Assembly: GCF_900113335.1 (NCBI RefSeq)
Contig: NZ_FOOX01000001.1
Span: forward strand, 124,001-188,000
Reading direction: 5' to 3'
DNA from: Desulfotruncus arcticus DSM 17038
GTDB taxonomy: Bacteria > Bacillota > Desulfotomaculia > Desulfotomaculales > Desulfallaceae
Length of the DNA: 64,000 nucleotides
Shown: piece by piece, positions 52,413-61,462 of the stretch
Layout of the letters: every line of letters starts with the position of its first letter
Position numbering within the stretch: the first letter of the stretch is position 1
The notes under the pieces: generated by a model
Told to the model about the DNA's origin: nothing
The model's input: only the letters and a program-made list of their open reading frames with translations
The model's database searches: none
Program-made: the position numbers and the translations under genes

Positions 52413-53481
52413 GGTACTGGTAGTTGACGACTCGGCGCTGATGCGCCGTATTGTCAGCCGGCTGCTGGAAATGCAGGCCGACATAAAGGTTGTGGATACC
52501 GCTGTCGATGGCGAGGACGCGATAAAAAAGGTTAAGCTGCACCGGCCCGACGTGGTTACCATGGACGTGGAAATGCCCGGCTTAAACGGTGTTGCAACCG
52601 TTAGAAGGCTGATGCAGCAGTGTCCCGTGCCGGTGATTATGCTCAGCGCCCACACCATGGAAGGAACAAGTGTAACCATGGAGGCGCTGGCTGCCGGCGC
52701 AGTGGATTTTGTCCCCAAGCCAACCAAAGCCGGCGGCGTAGAAAAAATGGTTGCTGATTTAACCAGAAAAATCAGAGTGGCCAGACGGGCGTCAATTGGC
52801 CGGTGCCAGGCTGCACCGGCTCCAAGCCGGGTCATAGATTATAAACCTAAACCGCAAACAGCGGCAGCAGTGGTGGCCGCTGCCGCTGAAAAAGCGCCCT
52901 ACGCCAAAATTGACCTGGTTGTGGTGGGCTCCTCCACCGGCGGCCCCGCCGCCCTGCAGAATTTACTGCCTGCGCTGCCCGCCAATTTTCCCTGCGGGAT
53001 AATTGTTGTTCAGCACATCCCCGTAGGCTTTAGCGGCCCCATGTCCGAGCATTTAAACCGCAAGTGTAAAATGGAGGTAAAGCACGCCGAGCATGGAGAC
53101 AGGGTCACGCCGGGCCGGGTGCTGGTGGCCCCGGCCGGCTACGACTTGTATTTGCGCAAATACGGCGACAGGCTCAGCGTGGCGTTGGATAAAGGAAATA
53201 AACCGGTTCCCCCCGGAGGCTTTCGCCCGTCCGTGGATGTAGTGATGAACTCCGCCGCCGAGGTGGCGGGAAACAACACCCTGGCTGTATTGCTCACGGG
53301 AATGGGCCGCGACGGGGCCCGGGGCATGCTGGCCATCCGCCGGCGCGGCGGCCGCACCATCGCCCAGGATGAAAGCACCTGCGTAGTATACGGCATGCCC
53401 AAGGCCGCCGCCGACCTGGGCGCCGCCGAAAAAATTCTCCCCCTGCACCAAATAGCCGCCGAAATAATCAAGCTGGTTTAA
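52396..53481 (+). CDS. cheB: Chemotaxis protein-glutamate methylesterase CheB
   Basis: A 361-residue response regulator that demethylates or deamidates receptors for adaptation. The receiver domain has the acidic pair VVDDSALMRR and phosphorylation site D57 in TMDVEMPGLNG. The methylesterase domain starts near residue 170 with the catalytic serine in VVGSSTGGPAAL, histidine in VVQHIPVGFSGP and aspartate in LTGMGRDGARGM. I use ATG 52396, with AGGAGG upstream; it overlaps the end of cheA. The upstream part of the open frame lies inside cheA. Confidence 0.95.
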   Translation: MLRQIKVLVVDDSALMRRIVSRLLEMQADIKVVDTAVDGEDAIKKVKLHRPDVVTMDVEMPGLNGVATVRRLMQQCPVPVIMLSAHTMEGTSVTMEALAAGAVDFVPKPTKAGGVEKMVADLTRKIRVARRASIGRCQAAPAPSRVIDYKPKPQTAAAVVAAAAEKAPYAKIDLVVVGSSTGGPAALQNLLPALPANFPCGIIVVQHIPVGFSGPMSEHLNRKCKMEVKHAEHGDRVTPGRVLVAPAGYDLYLRKYGDRLSVALDKGNKPVPPGGFRPSVDVVMNSAAEVAGNNTLAVLLTGMGRDGARGMLAIRRRGGRTIAQDESTCVVYGMPKAAADLGAAEKILPLHQIAAEIIKLV

Positions 53482-53500
53482 TCTTATAAACAAAAACTAC

Positions 53501-53527
53501 TCAAGTTACTAAAAAAACTGCCGATAC
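53501..53527 (+). promoter_or_regulatory. Sigma-28 (SigD-like) promoter for flgM
   Basis: GCCGATAC at 53520-53527 is a near-perfect flagellar-sigma -10 element. A -35-like TCAA lies exactly 15 bases upstream (53501-53504). It lies 40 bases before flgM, where flagellar-sigma promoters are usual. Confidence 0.6.
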
Positions 53528-53566
53528 TATCAATATACATACAAAAGCAATGGGGCGGTGTTCGCC

Positions 53567-53851
53567 ATGAAGATCAATCCTACCGAACGCAACATTATCG
53601 ACGCCTATAAAGCGCAAAGCCAAAACAATAACGCCGCGGCAAAAAAACAAATCAACCCCCGGCACGACCGGACGGAAATATCCACCAAAGCCCAGGAAAT
53701 TATCAATTTGCGGGCCCAACTAAAAGCAATGCCCGACATCAGGCAGGACCGGGTGGACGAAATCAAAGCACAGATTGCAGACGGCACCTACCAGCCGTGT
53801 GCGGAAAAAATTGCCGGGGGCCTGATCCGGGAAAGAAACGACCAAAATTAG
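53567..53851 (+). CDS. flgM: Anti-sigma-28 factor FlgM
   Basis: A 94-residue FlgM. The N terminus MKINPTERNIIDAYKAQ is the classic opening. The C-terminal sigma-binding half is DRTEISTKAQEIINLRAQLKAMPDIRQDRVDEIK, ending with AQIADGTYQPCAEKIAGGLI. It holds SigD inactive until the hook is complete and is then exported. ATG 53567 is chosen with GGGCGGTG upstream; GTG 53558 is in frame. flgN follows 20 bases downstream. Confidence 0.94.
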   Translation: MKINPTERNIIDAYKAQSQNNNAAAKKQINPRHDRTEISTKAQEIINLRAQLKAMPDIRQDRVDEIKAQIADGTYQPCAEKIAGGLIRERNDQN

Positions 53852-53871
53852 ATGCGGGGAGAAATTAAACG

Positions 53872-54360
53872 ATGCAGCTTTATTGTGACCTTGAGCAAAC
53901 GATGCAGCAGCAATATGAGCTGGCAGCGCTGCTATTGGAAGAAACCCGGAAACAAAACCGGGCCCTGCGGAAAAACGATTTGGCGGCAATTAACGCCTGC
54001 GCCGCCGCTTTGGAGCAACTGGGCTTAAAAATGAGCGAAATAGATAAAAACAGGGAAAAAATAACCGGCCAACTGACGGAGCGGCTTAACCTGCCGCCGG
54101 ATGCCAAACTGACCGCAATAGCCGCCCGGGCTCCTGAAGACTTATCCCTCCGCCTGTTGCATTTAAGACGGGAAATCCGCCGCAGCCTGGAGGAATTAAA
54201 GGAACAGGTGGAATTCAACAGCCTGCTGACCCGCAACGCCCTGCGTTTTAATAATACGGTGCTGGGTATTTTCCGGCAAGCCGCCGGCGCCACCTATGGC
54301 AACAGCGGCCAGGTTAAAGACGGCGCAGGCTTCGCAGCGTCATTTAACAAATCCGTTTAG
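53872..54360 (+). CDS. flgN: Flagellar export chaperone FlgN
   Basis: A 162-residue, mostly helical protein in the FlgN position between flgM and flgK. FlgN binds the hook-associated proteins FlgK and FlgL and delivers them to the export gate. The sequence is amphipathic with heptad-like spacing (LEQTMQQQYELAALLLEETRKQ, LSLRLLHLRREIRRSLEELKEQ); N-terminal LLEETRKQNRALRKNDL matches the FlgN domain. GGGGAG precedes the ATG. Sequence similarity in this family is low, so context carries much of the call. Confidence 0.85.
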   Translation: MQLYCDLEQTMQQQYELAALLLEETRKQNRALRKNDLAAINACAAALEQLGLKMSEIDKNREKITGQLTERLNLPPDAKLTAIAARAPEDLSLRLLHLRREIRRSLEELKEQVEFNSLLTRNALRFNNTVLGIFRQAAGATYGNSGQVKDGAGFAASFNKSV

Positions 54361-54471
54361 TTGTTAGTTACTGGTTGGTAAGGAACTAGTAGCTAGCAAT
54401 CTAGATACTTAATACCCTAACCAACTAACCCCTAACCAACTAACCAACTACCAAAAGCGAGGTAAGATAAA
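54361..54471. repeat. Short taaccaac repeat tract between flgN and flgK
   Basis: Repeated TAACCAACTAAC and ACTAACC units (54410-54452), preceded by their approximate inverse (TTAGTTACTGGTTGG at 54363-54379). It is a low-complexity inverted tract and not a CRISPR: units are contiguous, without spacers. Confidence 0.6.
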
Positions 54472-55887
54472 ATGCCCAGCACCTTTTTAGGCCTAGAAAC
54501 AGCCCGGCGCGGTTTGCAGGCAAGCCAGGTGTCCCTGGAAACCACCGGGCACAATATCGCTAACGTCAACACCCCGGGATATTCACGCCAGAATGCGGTT
54601 CTTGTTGCCAGCACCCCTTATGCCAACCCTACTATGTCGAGCAAATTGACGCCCGGCCAATTGGGCACCGGCGTGGAAGTAAATGAGATCAGGCGCATTC
54701 GCAATGAATATCTGGACACCCAGGCCAGGGACAGTACATCCTCATGGGGATACTGGCAAGTCCAGGAGGATATATTTGCCAGAGTGGAAGCTGTTTTTAC
54801 GGAGCCCGGAACAACGGGCGTCGGAGATACGCTGACCAGCTTTTTTAAAGCCTGGCAGGATTTGAACAACAACCCTCAGGACCCCGGCGTCAAGGCTGCT
54901 GTGGCCGAAATCGGCGACCAATTGGCCAATATGTTTAGAGAAGAGTATCAGCAGCTGACCATTGTTCGTGAAAGCGCGGTTAGCCAGCTGGATTCCCAGG
55001 TTAATACGGTTAACGACTTACTGGCTCAAATTCGGGACGTTACCGGGGCAATCACCAAAGTTTACGAACAAGGCAACCAGCCCAATGATCTGCTGGATAA
55101 AAGAGACTATTTGATTGACCAGCTGGCCGGCTTCGGGGAGGTTTCCGTTGAAAACATCACCCAAAACGGGAAACCGACCGGCGAAATGAGGCTGCTTTTT
55201 AATAATATAGATGTAATGTCAACAACAGATAAATTTTTCTTAAAAGAAGAGGATGATACTGTAGCAATAACTTTTGGGGCCAACGCAGATAACTCCGAAT
55301 TAGTTTATCTTAATCAAGGCAAGGGTAGTTTGGACGGCATTAATCAAGTATTGGGCAATATTGACAGCTACCTGGGGCAGCTGGTTAAATTGACCGATTC
55401 TTTAAGCCGGGTCATTAATCAAGCCCTCAACGAGGGCAGAGCAGAAGCGGACTACATTGATTTTTTCCAGGGCAGTCTTGCCAGCACTAATCCCGATGAC
55501 CGGTTTAGGGTAAATCCGGATATATTGGCCAATCCCGCCGGAAGTGATGCGGCCGGCAACTTGCTGATTGACGGCACCAAGGCTATTGACGTGGCCAGGC
55601 TGTACAGCACGGGAATTGATGAGCTCGACGGCGCCACATTTAATGAATTTTACAACGCCTTACTGTCCGATGTCGGAGCCGATTACAGCAGGTTTATGGA
55701 CATGGCCGAAAATCAAAGCGCCATTAACGAGCAGCTTGAATCATTGCGGCAGTCCGTGGCCGGGGTAAACATGGATGAAGAACTTTCGCTGATGCTCCAG
55801 TATCAATACGGCTACCAGGCATCGTCCAGAGTTATGACAACCCTGGATGCATTGTTGGATCACCTGATCAACCGGACTGCGGTTTAG
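54472..55887 (+). CDS. flgK: Flagellar hook-associated protein FlgK (HAP1)
   Basis: A 471-residue hook-filament junction protein. The N-terminal rod motif is FLGLETARRGLQASQVSLETTGHNIANVNTPGYSRQNAVL, diagnostic of FlgK. The C-terminal helix (SVAGVNMDEELSLMLQYQYGYQASSRVMTTLDALLDHLI) completes the D0 coiled coil. The middle is variable. AGCGAGG lies upstream of the ATG. flgL follows 45 bases downstream. Confidence 0.95.
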   Translation: MPSTFLGLETARRGLQASQVSLETTGHNIANVNTPGYSRQNAVLVASTPYANPTMSSKLTPGQLGTGVEVNEIRRIRNEYLDTQARDSTSSWGYWQVQEDIFARVEAVFTEPGTTGVGDTLTSFFKAWQDLNNNPQDPGVKAAVAEIGDQLANMFREEYQQLTIVRESAVSQLDSQVNTVNDLLAQIRDVTGAITKVYEQGNQPNDLLDKRDYLIDQLAGFGEVSVENITQNGKPTGEMRLLFNNIDVMSTTDKFFLKEEDDTVAITFGANADNSELVYLNQGKGSLDGINQVLGNIDSYLGQLVKLTDSLSRVINQALNEGRAEADYIDFFQGSLASTNPDDRFRVNPDILANPAGSDAAGNLLIDGTKAIDVARLYSTGIDELDGATFNEFYNALLSDVGADYSRFMDMAENQSAINEQLESLRQSVAGVNMDEELSLMLQYQYGYQASSRVMTTLDALLDHLINRTAV

Positions 55888-55932
55888 CTGACAGTATAAA
55901 AAAGTTTTAGAACCCCGGGAGGGAAGATACAT

Positions 55933-57237
55933 ATGCGTATCACCAACGGCATTATTGCTAAAAATACCCAAAACTACATTCAAAGGAGCATGCAAAAGCT
56001 TGCCCGGACCCAGGAAATGTCTTCCACTACCAAGAAAATTATCAGGCTCAGCGATGATCCCAATTCGCTCAGCCAATTGTTGAACATCAGAAGCACCGTA
56101 GCTATGAACGAACAATATATGCGCAATATCAAGGACGGGCTCAGCTACCTGGACGCGGCCGATACGGCATTGGGCACGGCCGGCAGCCTGCTCCAAAGAA
56201 TCCTTGAGTATGATGTTCAAGGTTCCAACGGAACACTGGATGAAAATGACATGGCGGCAATCGGCGAACAAATAGACAAAATGATCGACGAGCTGGTGGA
56301 TATCGCCAATACCACTGTCGGCGGCAAATATATTTTTGCGGGAACTAAAAATAACCGTCCACCGTTTGAACGTGTGGACGACACCATCATCTATTCGGGC
56401 AACCTCGATAGTGTGAACAGGGAAATACTTGATCAGGCCAATTACGCCATCAACGTTACGGGGTTTGATCATGTCATTGATCTATATGCTCCTCGTGACG
56501 GGGGCGCCGGCATTAAGAGTGATGTACTGGATGCCGATGGCAACGTAGTCACTCCTGGTGAAACAGTTGCCCACGGTGACGGAGAGCTGGTAATAACCGC
56601 CGGTGACAAGGAATATAGGGTAAGTACATATAAATCCGATGGCAGCCCCAAAACCTACCAGGAAATCGCAGATGAAATTACAGATTTGGGTGACGGCCTG
56701 GCTGTTGAATACGAAGCCGGAAAAAAATTTATTATCTACAGCAATTCTGGGACGCTAAGAGTTGCGGAATCAGCCGACGGGGTCTTGGGCAGCTCGACAG
56801 ATTATTCCGCACATCCCGAAAGCGCCGATCCAGGAATGTTTGGCTGTGTTGATGAAGAAACCGGGACGGTATACGGCGGGGTATTTCAAGCTCTCTTTGA
56901 CCTCAGGGATAATTTAAATAATGGCATAACCAGTGTATATGGTGACGACGGCGAACTGTCGGGCGGTGTGGAATATTCCATAGGTGAGGTTTACGATCAA
57001 ATCGATCATTTATTAAAATTCAGAGTTCAGGTTGGCGCACGCACACAGCACTTTGAATCGGTGCAGGACCAGCTGGAAGACCAGGAAGTGCTGTTAAATC
57101 AGGTTATGAGCAACCTGGAAGATGTTGATTTGGCCAAAGTAACCATAGACTTGGCCCAGAATCAGCTTGCCTATAACGCTTCCCTGGCTTCCGGCTCGCA
57201 AATACTCCAAGTTTCCTTGCTCAATTTTTTAAAGTAG
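55933..57237 (+). CDS. flgL: Flagellar hook-associated protein FlgL (HAP3)
   Basis: A 434-residue flagellin-like junction protein. The N-terminal D0/D1 helices are MRITNGIIAKNTQNYIQRSMQ ... and LSDDPNSLSQLLNIRSTV, with YLDAADTALGTAGSLLQRI. The C terminus QVMSNLEDVDLAKVTIDLAQNQLAYNASLASGSQILQVSLLNFL is typical. The central insert (about residues 180-330) makes it longer than the 300 residues of many FlgL proteins. GGGAGGG precedes the ATG. Confidence 0.94.
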   Translation: MRITNGIIAKNTQNYIQRSMQKLARTQEMSSTTKKIIRLSDDPNSLSQLLNIRSTVAMNEQYMRNIKDGLSYLDAADTALGTAGSLLQRILEYDVQGSNGTLDENDMAAIGEQIDKMIDELVDIANTTVGGKYIFAGTKNNRPPFERVDDTIIYSGNLDSVNREILDQANYAINVTGFDHVIDLYAPRDGGAGIKSDVLDADGNVVTPGETVAHGDGELVITAGDKEYRVSTYKSDGSPKTYQEIADEITDLGDGLAVEYEAGKKFIIYSNSGTLRVAESADGVLGSSTDYSAHPESADPGMFGCVDEETGTVYGGVFQALFDLRDNLNNGITSVYGDDGELSGGVEYSIGEVYDQIDHLLKFRVQVGARTQHFESVQDQLEDQEVLLNQVMSNLEDVDLAKVTIDLAQNQLAYNASLASGSQILQVSLLNFLK

Positions 57238-57279
57238 GCTGTGATTAGGAAATAAATTCTGATATGAGGGGTGCAGCCA

Positions 57280-57579
57280 GTGAAAATTGGTGCCGGCGGG
57301 TTACAATCCCAGATAATTGAAGACGCTGTAAAAATTCGCGATGTCGACCCGGTGCGCAATAAACCAGGCCATGACGACGCATTGGCGGCAAACCTCATTG
57401 CAGGGCAAAAAAAAGCCAAGGAACAGGTTACCAAGCGGCCTGTTGATAAAACCATGCAGAACAGCAAAGTCTATAATCAAAAAGTCAGCCGGCGCGAGGA
57501 ACAGCAAAATCAAAAGCATGGAGAAAATCAGGAGCAGCAGAAGCAACGTAAAGCAAAAAAAGTTGATCTATACATATAG
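57280..57579 (+). CDS. Hypothetical basic protein in the flagellar cluster, 99 aa
   Basis: About 99 residues, rich in lysine, glutamine and glutamate, especially near the end (EEQQNQKHGENQEQQKQRKAKK). The N terminus MKIGAGGLQSQIIEDAVKIRD is the only non-repetitive part. It looks intrinsically disordered with no membrane or enzyme motif. GTG 57280, with GAGGGG at proper spacing, is preferred to GTG 57271. It lies between flgL and fliW, so a flagellar-assembly or export-related role is conceivable, but the function is unknown. Confidence 0.55.
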   Translation: MKIGAGGLQSQIIEDAVKIRDVDPVRNKPGHDDALAANLIAGQKKAKEQVTKRPVDKTMQNSKVYNQKVSRREEQQNQKHGENQEQQKQRKAKKVDLYI

Positions 57580-57665
57580 GATATAATATGCGTCCGGGTG
57601 GCCACAGGGTCACCTTAATTTTATTATGCTTATCCTGTCAATGAAAGAGCAAGAGGGGAATCAAA

Positions 57666-58121
57666 ATGATGAGAGTCAACACCACGCGTTTTGGTGAGCT
57701 GGAAATAGACAGCAATAAAATAATCGCATTTCCCAAAGGCATTCCGGGCTTCGAAAATTTGCGCCGGTTCTTTATCCTACCCGTGGCGGGCACGGAGGAT
57801 ATTCACTGGCTGCAAGCGGCAGAGGCGCCGGAAGTGGCCTTAATGGTGATTGACCCGTTTAAATTCTTTAAAGACTATACCTGTGACATACCGGAAAACG
57901 ATATCGAGGAGCTGGAACTGACATCTCCCGAGAAACCCCTGGTGTTAACAACTATTACCGTACCCGGGGGCAACCCCGCCGGGGCCACCGCCAATTTGGT
58001 CGCCCCCATTATAATTAATACCGAGCAAAATCGCGCCAAACAGGTAATTATGTCCGGCTCGCCTTACACAACAAAACATCAATTGTTTGGCCAAAAAACA
58101 TCTGGCGGGGAGGGAAAATAA
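57666..58121 (+). CDS. fliW: Flagellar assembly factor FliW
   Basis: A 151-residue FliW. It binds either flagellin or CsrA: when flagellin is exported, FliW sequesters CsrA and flagellin mRNA is translated. Family features are INTTRFGEL-like VNTTRFGELEIDSNKIIAFPKGIPGFE near the N terminus, FFILPVAGTEDIHWLQ, and VITVPGGNP-type TTITVPGGNPAGATANLVAPIIIN near the end. AGGGGAATCAAA precedes the ATG. Its stop shares a base with the csrA start. Confidence 0.95.
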   Translation: MMRVNTTRFGELEIDSNKIIAFPKGIPGFENLRRFFILPVAGTEDIHWLQAAEAPEVALMVIDPFKFFKDYTCDIPENDIEELELTSPEKPLVLTTITVPGGNPAGATANLVAPIIINTEQNRAKQVIMSGSPYTTKHQLFGQKTSGGEGK

Positions 58122-58351
58122 TGCTGGTGCTGACCCGTAAAAAGAAGCAGAGTATAATGCTGGGCGACGATATCCGGATAACGGTATTGGAAATCAAGCA
58201 GGATTCCGTCAGCATCGGCATTCATGCTCCCCGGGATATTACAATCTTGCGTGCGGAACTTTATGAAGCGGTTCAGAGAGAAAATATTGATGCTATAACC
58301 AACAACGTTGAATCAATTGAGCTTTTGTCAAATTTATTTAAGAAGATATAG
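58121..58351 (+). CDS. csrA: Translational regulator CsrA
   Basis: A 76-residue RNA-binding repressor. The sequence MLVLTRKKKQSIMLGDDIRITVLEIK is diagnostic; the RNA-contacting residues L4 and R44 are both present (TILRAELYEAV). The C-terminal tail is slightly longer than the usual 61-75 residues, as in Gram-positive CsrA proteins that bind FliW. It overlaps fliW by one base with GGGAGGG upstream, and the flagellin gene, its expected target, is next. Confidence 0.96.
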   Translation: MLVLTRKKKQSIMLGDDIRITVLEIKQDSVSIGIHAPRDITILRAELYEAVQRENIDAITNNVESIELLSNLFKKI

Positions 58352-58361
58352 ACTTTGGCGC

Positions 58362-58389
58362 TAAAGTATCGGAAAAAAATACCGATTAA
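58362..58389 (+). promoter_or_regulatory. Sigma-28 (SigD-like) promoter of the flagellin gene
   Basis: TAAA at 58362-58365 and CCGATTAA at 58382-58389 with a 16-base spacer, a strong match to flagellar-sigma promoters. It begins just after csrA and ends about 88 bases before the flagellin start, giving a long leader. Confidence 0.75.
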
Positions 58390-58396
58390 AAGAAAT

Positions 58397-58467
58397 AGGA
58401 TGTGAAAAATCCTTGGGGTGGCCACCCTGGAATTTAAATGCATGGATGCAAAATAACTTTCAAGGAG
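58397..58467 (+). promoter_or_regulatory. Flagellin leader with candidate CsrA-binding sites
   Basis: Three GGA-bearing sites fit CsrA recognition. AGGATGT at 58397-58403 matches the ARGGAUGU core and is flanked by a GGAT/ATCC stem. TGCATGGATGCA at 58439-58450 puts GGA in the loop of a TGCA/TGCA hairpin. The AAGGAGGA ribosome site (about 58463-58470) is the third. A 12-base palindrome GGGTGGCCACCC (58416-58427) lies between them. The layout parallels the two-site Bacillus hag leader. Confidence 0.55.
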
Positions 58468-58477
58468 GAATGAAAAC

Positions 58478-60199
58478 TTGATTATCAATCACAACATTGC
58501 AGCGCTGAACACCTATCGTCAGTTGAGCAGCAACAACAGCATCGGGCAGAAATCGTTGGAAAAACTGTCCTCCGGCCTGCGTATCAACCGGGCTGGCGAT
58601 GACGCTGCCGGTCTGGCTATTAGTGAAAAAATGCGGGCTCAAATCCGTGGTTTGGATCAGGCTTCGCGTAACGCGCAAGACGGCATCTCTATGATTCAAA
58701 CCGCCGAGGGTGCCTTAAACGAGACCCACAGCATTCTGCAGCGTATGCGGGAGTTGGCCGATCAAGCGGCCAACGACACCAACGTGGAAGTTGACAGAGA
58801 TGAAATACAAAAAGAGATTAATCAATTAACTTCAGAAATTAACCGTATAGGTAATACAACTGAATTTAACACCCAAAAATTGCTTAAAGGCGGCAACAAT
58901 ACCGCGACGGTAACTGCAACCGGTCTTGTTGCAGCGGCTACCTTAAACGACGGGACACCGGGTACCGCAGATACTTTATCCCAAGTTAATATTACCGATA
59001 CTATTGCTGACCTAACCCAAGCTGGAGCAAACGGCGAAACTGCAACATTTACAGTTGGTGGCAAAACATTTACTGTAACCATTGACCAAACTCAAACCGC
59101 TGCTGCTGCAAACAGTGTTTCAGCAGACGGCTTAACAATTACATTAGGTACATCCGATGCTACAGACGACGCTGGCAGTGCGGCTGCTTTAGCGAGTATA
59201 TTAAATGATGCCTTTGATGCTGCTGGCATTGATGGTCAATACGAAGCCACTAGTGCTGGCGCCGCTTTAACTATTTCTGCCATTGCCGGCAGTGAAGCGG
59301 ATGGTCCCGCAGGATCTATTGCTGGAACAACTTATTCGGATGCAGCAGTGGGGGCTGCTGGTGCAGTTACACCAGGTACCATAACTCCGGGAACTAAAGC
59401 ATTGTCAGCGGAAATTGATCTTACGAGTTTGGCCACGCAGGCAGATGTTTTAGCTTTAGCCGGCAAAGGCTTTACTATTGATGGCCAGGTTATTGAGTTT
59501 TATGACGGTGCTAAAGGCAACTATGAAGGTAATGGTATAGGTGTAGACATTGCAGGCTTGGATGACGGTGCTGATCTTGGGGCCGCCCTAATTGCACAAA
59601 CTTCAGGGAAACTAAACAACGTAATCATTAAAGAAGGTACAAGTGGTGCAGGTTATATCCAAATAGAAGCTCGTCAGGCGGGAACCGCCGCTAATAGCAT
59701 CTCTTTCAGTGACGGCGGAAGACAAGAAGATTTTGAAGCAACATTCCAGGTAGGTGCCAATAAAGGTCAAAGCATGTCTATCTCTATTGCAGATATGAGA
59801 GCTAAGGCGTTAGGTATCACCGGTACTGCTGGCACTGAAGGTTTTTCCAGTGTAAACAATGTAACTAATGGTACCAATAATACCGCAGTTGAATCAGCAT
59901 TGGATGTTTCAACCCATGAAAGTGCAGCTAAAGCTGTTGAAGTTATAAATAAGGCTATTGAAACTGTATCGGCTGAGCGTTCCAAATTGGGTGCCTATCA
60001 GAACCGCTTGGAACATACCATCAACAACCTGGGAACATCCAGTGAAAACCTGACCGCAGCCGAGTCCCGTATTCGTGACGTCGACATGGCCAAGGAGATG
60101 ATGGAATACACCAAAATGAACATCCTTTCCCAGGCCGCTCAGGCCATGCTGGCTCAGGCCAACCAGGCGCCGCAAAACGTACTGCAGCTCCTGCGGTAA
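58478..60199 (+). CDS. Flagellin, long form
   Basis: A 573-residue filament protein. The conserved N-terminal D0/D1 (about 1-140) opens with [20 protein letters not shown] and includes [33 protein letters not shown] sequence; the C-terminal D1/D0 (about 485-573) ends with [13 protein letters not shown]. The middle, about 340 residues, is a variable surface insert rich in Ala, Thr, Gly and Asp, which roughly doubles the size relative to the second flagellin at 62611. TTG start with AAGGAGGA upstream, unusual for a highly expressed gene and consistent with translational control. Expected targets of FliW-CsrA. Confidence 0.95.
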   Translation: MIINHNIAALNTYRQLSSNNSIGQKSLEKLSSGLRINRAGDDAAGLAISEKMRAQIRGLDQASRNAQDGISMIQTAEGALNETHSILQRMRELADQAANDTNVEVDRDEIQKEINQLTSEINRIGNTTEFNTQKLLKGGNNTATVTATGLVAAATLNDGTPGTADTLSQVNITDTIADLTQAGANGETATFTVGGKTFTVTIDQTQTAAAANSVSADGLTITLGTSDATDDAGSAAALASILNDAFDAAGIDGQYEATSAGAALTISAIAGSEADGPAGSIAGTTYSDAAVGAAGAVTPGTITPGTKALSAEIDLTSLATQADVLALAGKGFTIDGQVIEFYDGAKGNYEGNGIGVDIAGLDDGADLGAALIAQTSGKLNNVIIKEGTSGAGYIQIEARQAGTAANSISFSDGGRQEDFEATFQVGANKGQSMSISIADMRAKALGITGTAGTEGFSSVNNVTNGTNNTAVESALDVSTHESAAKAVEVINKAIETVSAERSKLGAYQNRLEHTINNLGTSSENLTAAESRIRDVDMAKEMMEYTKMNILSQAAQAMLAQANQAPQNVLQLLR

Positions 60200-60208
60200 T
60201 TAAATAAT

Positions 60209-60243
60209 CGAGAAGAGACCTTTAATTAAAGGTCTCTTCTTAC
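60209..60243 (+). terminator. Intrinsic terminator after the long flagellin gene
   Basis: AGAAGAGACCTTTA pairs with TAAAGGTCTCTTCT around a very short loop. The T tract is short (CTTCTTACC), but the stem is strong and perfectly placed. Confidence 0.75.
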
Positions 60244-60300
60244 CTTGATTGCTGTAAATATTTGTCTCTGCATGTAGGGTATAAAGAAAGGGGGCCTACC

Positions 60301-60918
60301 ATGCGATTGTCGGAAAAGACTTTTGAACTCAATATTTGTGCTCAGCTTAATACCATTTATGGTGGGAAAATAATATGGTTTGGTTTGACGCAGAAACAAG
60401 AAGCCAAATGGGGCTTTGATGTATGCGCTCGTTTAGGGGGTAGATTACTACTACTACAATTTAAGGCATCGAGTTATGTAGTAAAGGCTGGTAGACGATT
60501 TAGCACCACTCATAAGCAGTTGCAAAGTCTGGTTAAACAAACAGGGAGTTTTCGTCGCTCGGTCTTTTAGGTATTGCCCTCTATTGGGACAACCAGTGAT
60601 TTGCTTTCAAATAATTATGATTTTATATCAAATACATGGCTTTTAGATGTAGCAAATTTACCGAATCCCTTTCCTAAGCCGTTTAGTAAACAAGGCATAT
60701 TAAGAAAAGACAATCGCCATTATATTTATCTTAATCCCCCTTATGCAACGATACACTCGGATCCCGTCAAGGTAGATCTTGTTAAACTTGATTCTTTTTT
60801 CTCCGAAGGTGCCCCCGATGCTGATGGTGTTAACCATCTTTTTGAAAATTACCAGCACTTTGAAAAGTTCCGAAAAGACATTAATAGGAACTCTCTTGGT
60901 GCAATTGTTCTTCCATAA
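60301..60918 (+). pseudogene. Nuclease-like gene interrupted by an in-frame TAG
   Basis: One continuous frame of about 205 codons is broken only by a TAG at 60568-60570. The first part (90 codons, from ATG 60301 with an AAAGGGGGCC site) begins RLSEKTFELNICAQLN and has WGFDVCARLGGRLLLLQFKAS, a D-x(n)-Q-x-K arrangement like the PD-(D/E)XK nuclease core. The second part resumes VLPSIGTTSDLLSNNYD and has no start signal of its own. It is probably a nonsense-mutated accessory gene. Read-through is possible but unsupported. I do not recognise a named family. Confidence 0.65.
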
Positions 60919-61462
60919 TATTCTGCCCGGAAAACATTAAAAAGCTTACTACCCCTCCGAAATATCCCAAAAGGGGAGTGGCCGTTCGCCAAACTAAGGG
61001 CGTATCATATAGTGGGTGGGAACCCCACTGGGAAAAGTTTAGGCCAACTATCTACAGCGAGTCTTGCGAGGCGTGGGGCGATCCACGTCTCTAAGCGTAG
61101 ACAGCAAACTATTTTGTGGACATCAATGCCACAACAAATTTTGTAAACGATTTTTAAAGTCATCGAGAAATTATTTTCAAAAAATTACGGAGATAGACAG
61201 CATTGACTGATTGCATGGCAATAAACGAGTAATGTTTATACAAAGATAAGTCTGCGTGCTTGAAGTCACACTTATTTGTGCTTGGAAAGGCAATCTAAAC
61301 ATATAACCATGCGGTCACTCCAATACTGAAGCGGCCCACTCACTCCCCGTGATTTGTAGTTAACTTTTTATCCCTATGACTTAGATTAATAAAAAAATAG
61401 CTCGAAGCCAACATTCTATTACGTTTTGTGCCTTGAGCGAAGCGAAAGGAATGGGCATAAAT
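60919..61462. other. Non-coding accessory region with structured segment
   Basis: No gene of any length with a ribosome site is evident. From 60960 to about 61170 the sequence is hairpin-rich. It includes GTGGG/CCCAC (about 61012-61028), GAGGCGTGG/CCACGTCTC (61068-61091) and TTGTGG/CCACAA (about 61113-61136). The remaining 250 bases are A/T-rich and lead into the RES-domain gene. I see no antitoxin gene here. Confidence 0.45.

Noticed and set aside
54400..54460. CRISPR-like repeats between flgN and flgK
   Set aside because: Units are about 8 bases and contiguous, with no spacers or cas genes; it is a low-complexity tract.
60568..60570. TAG read as pyrrolysine
   Set aside because: Pyrrolysine is known mainly in methylamine methyltransferases; nothing here suggests that machinery, so a nonsense mutation is simpler.
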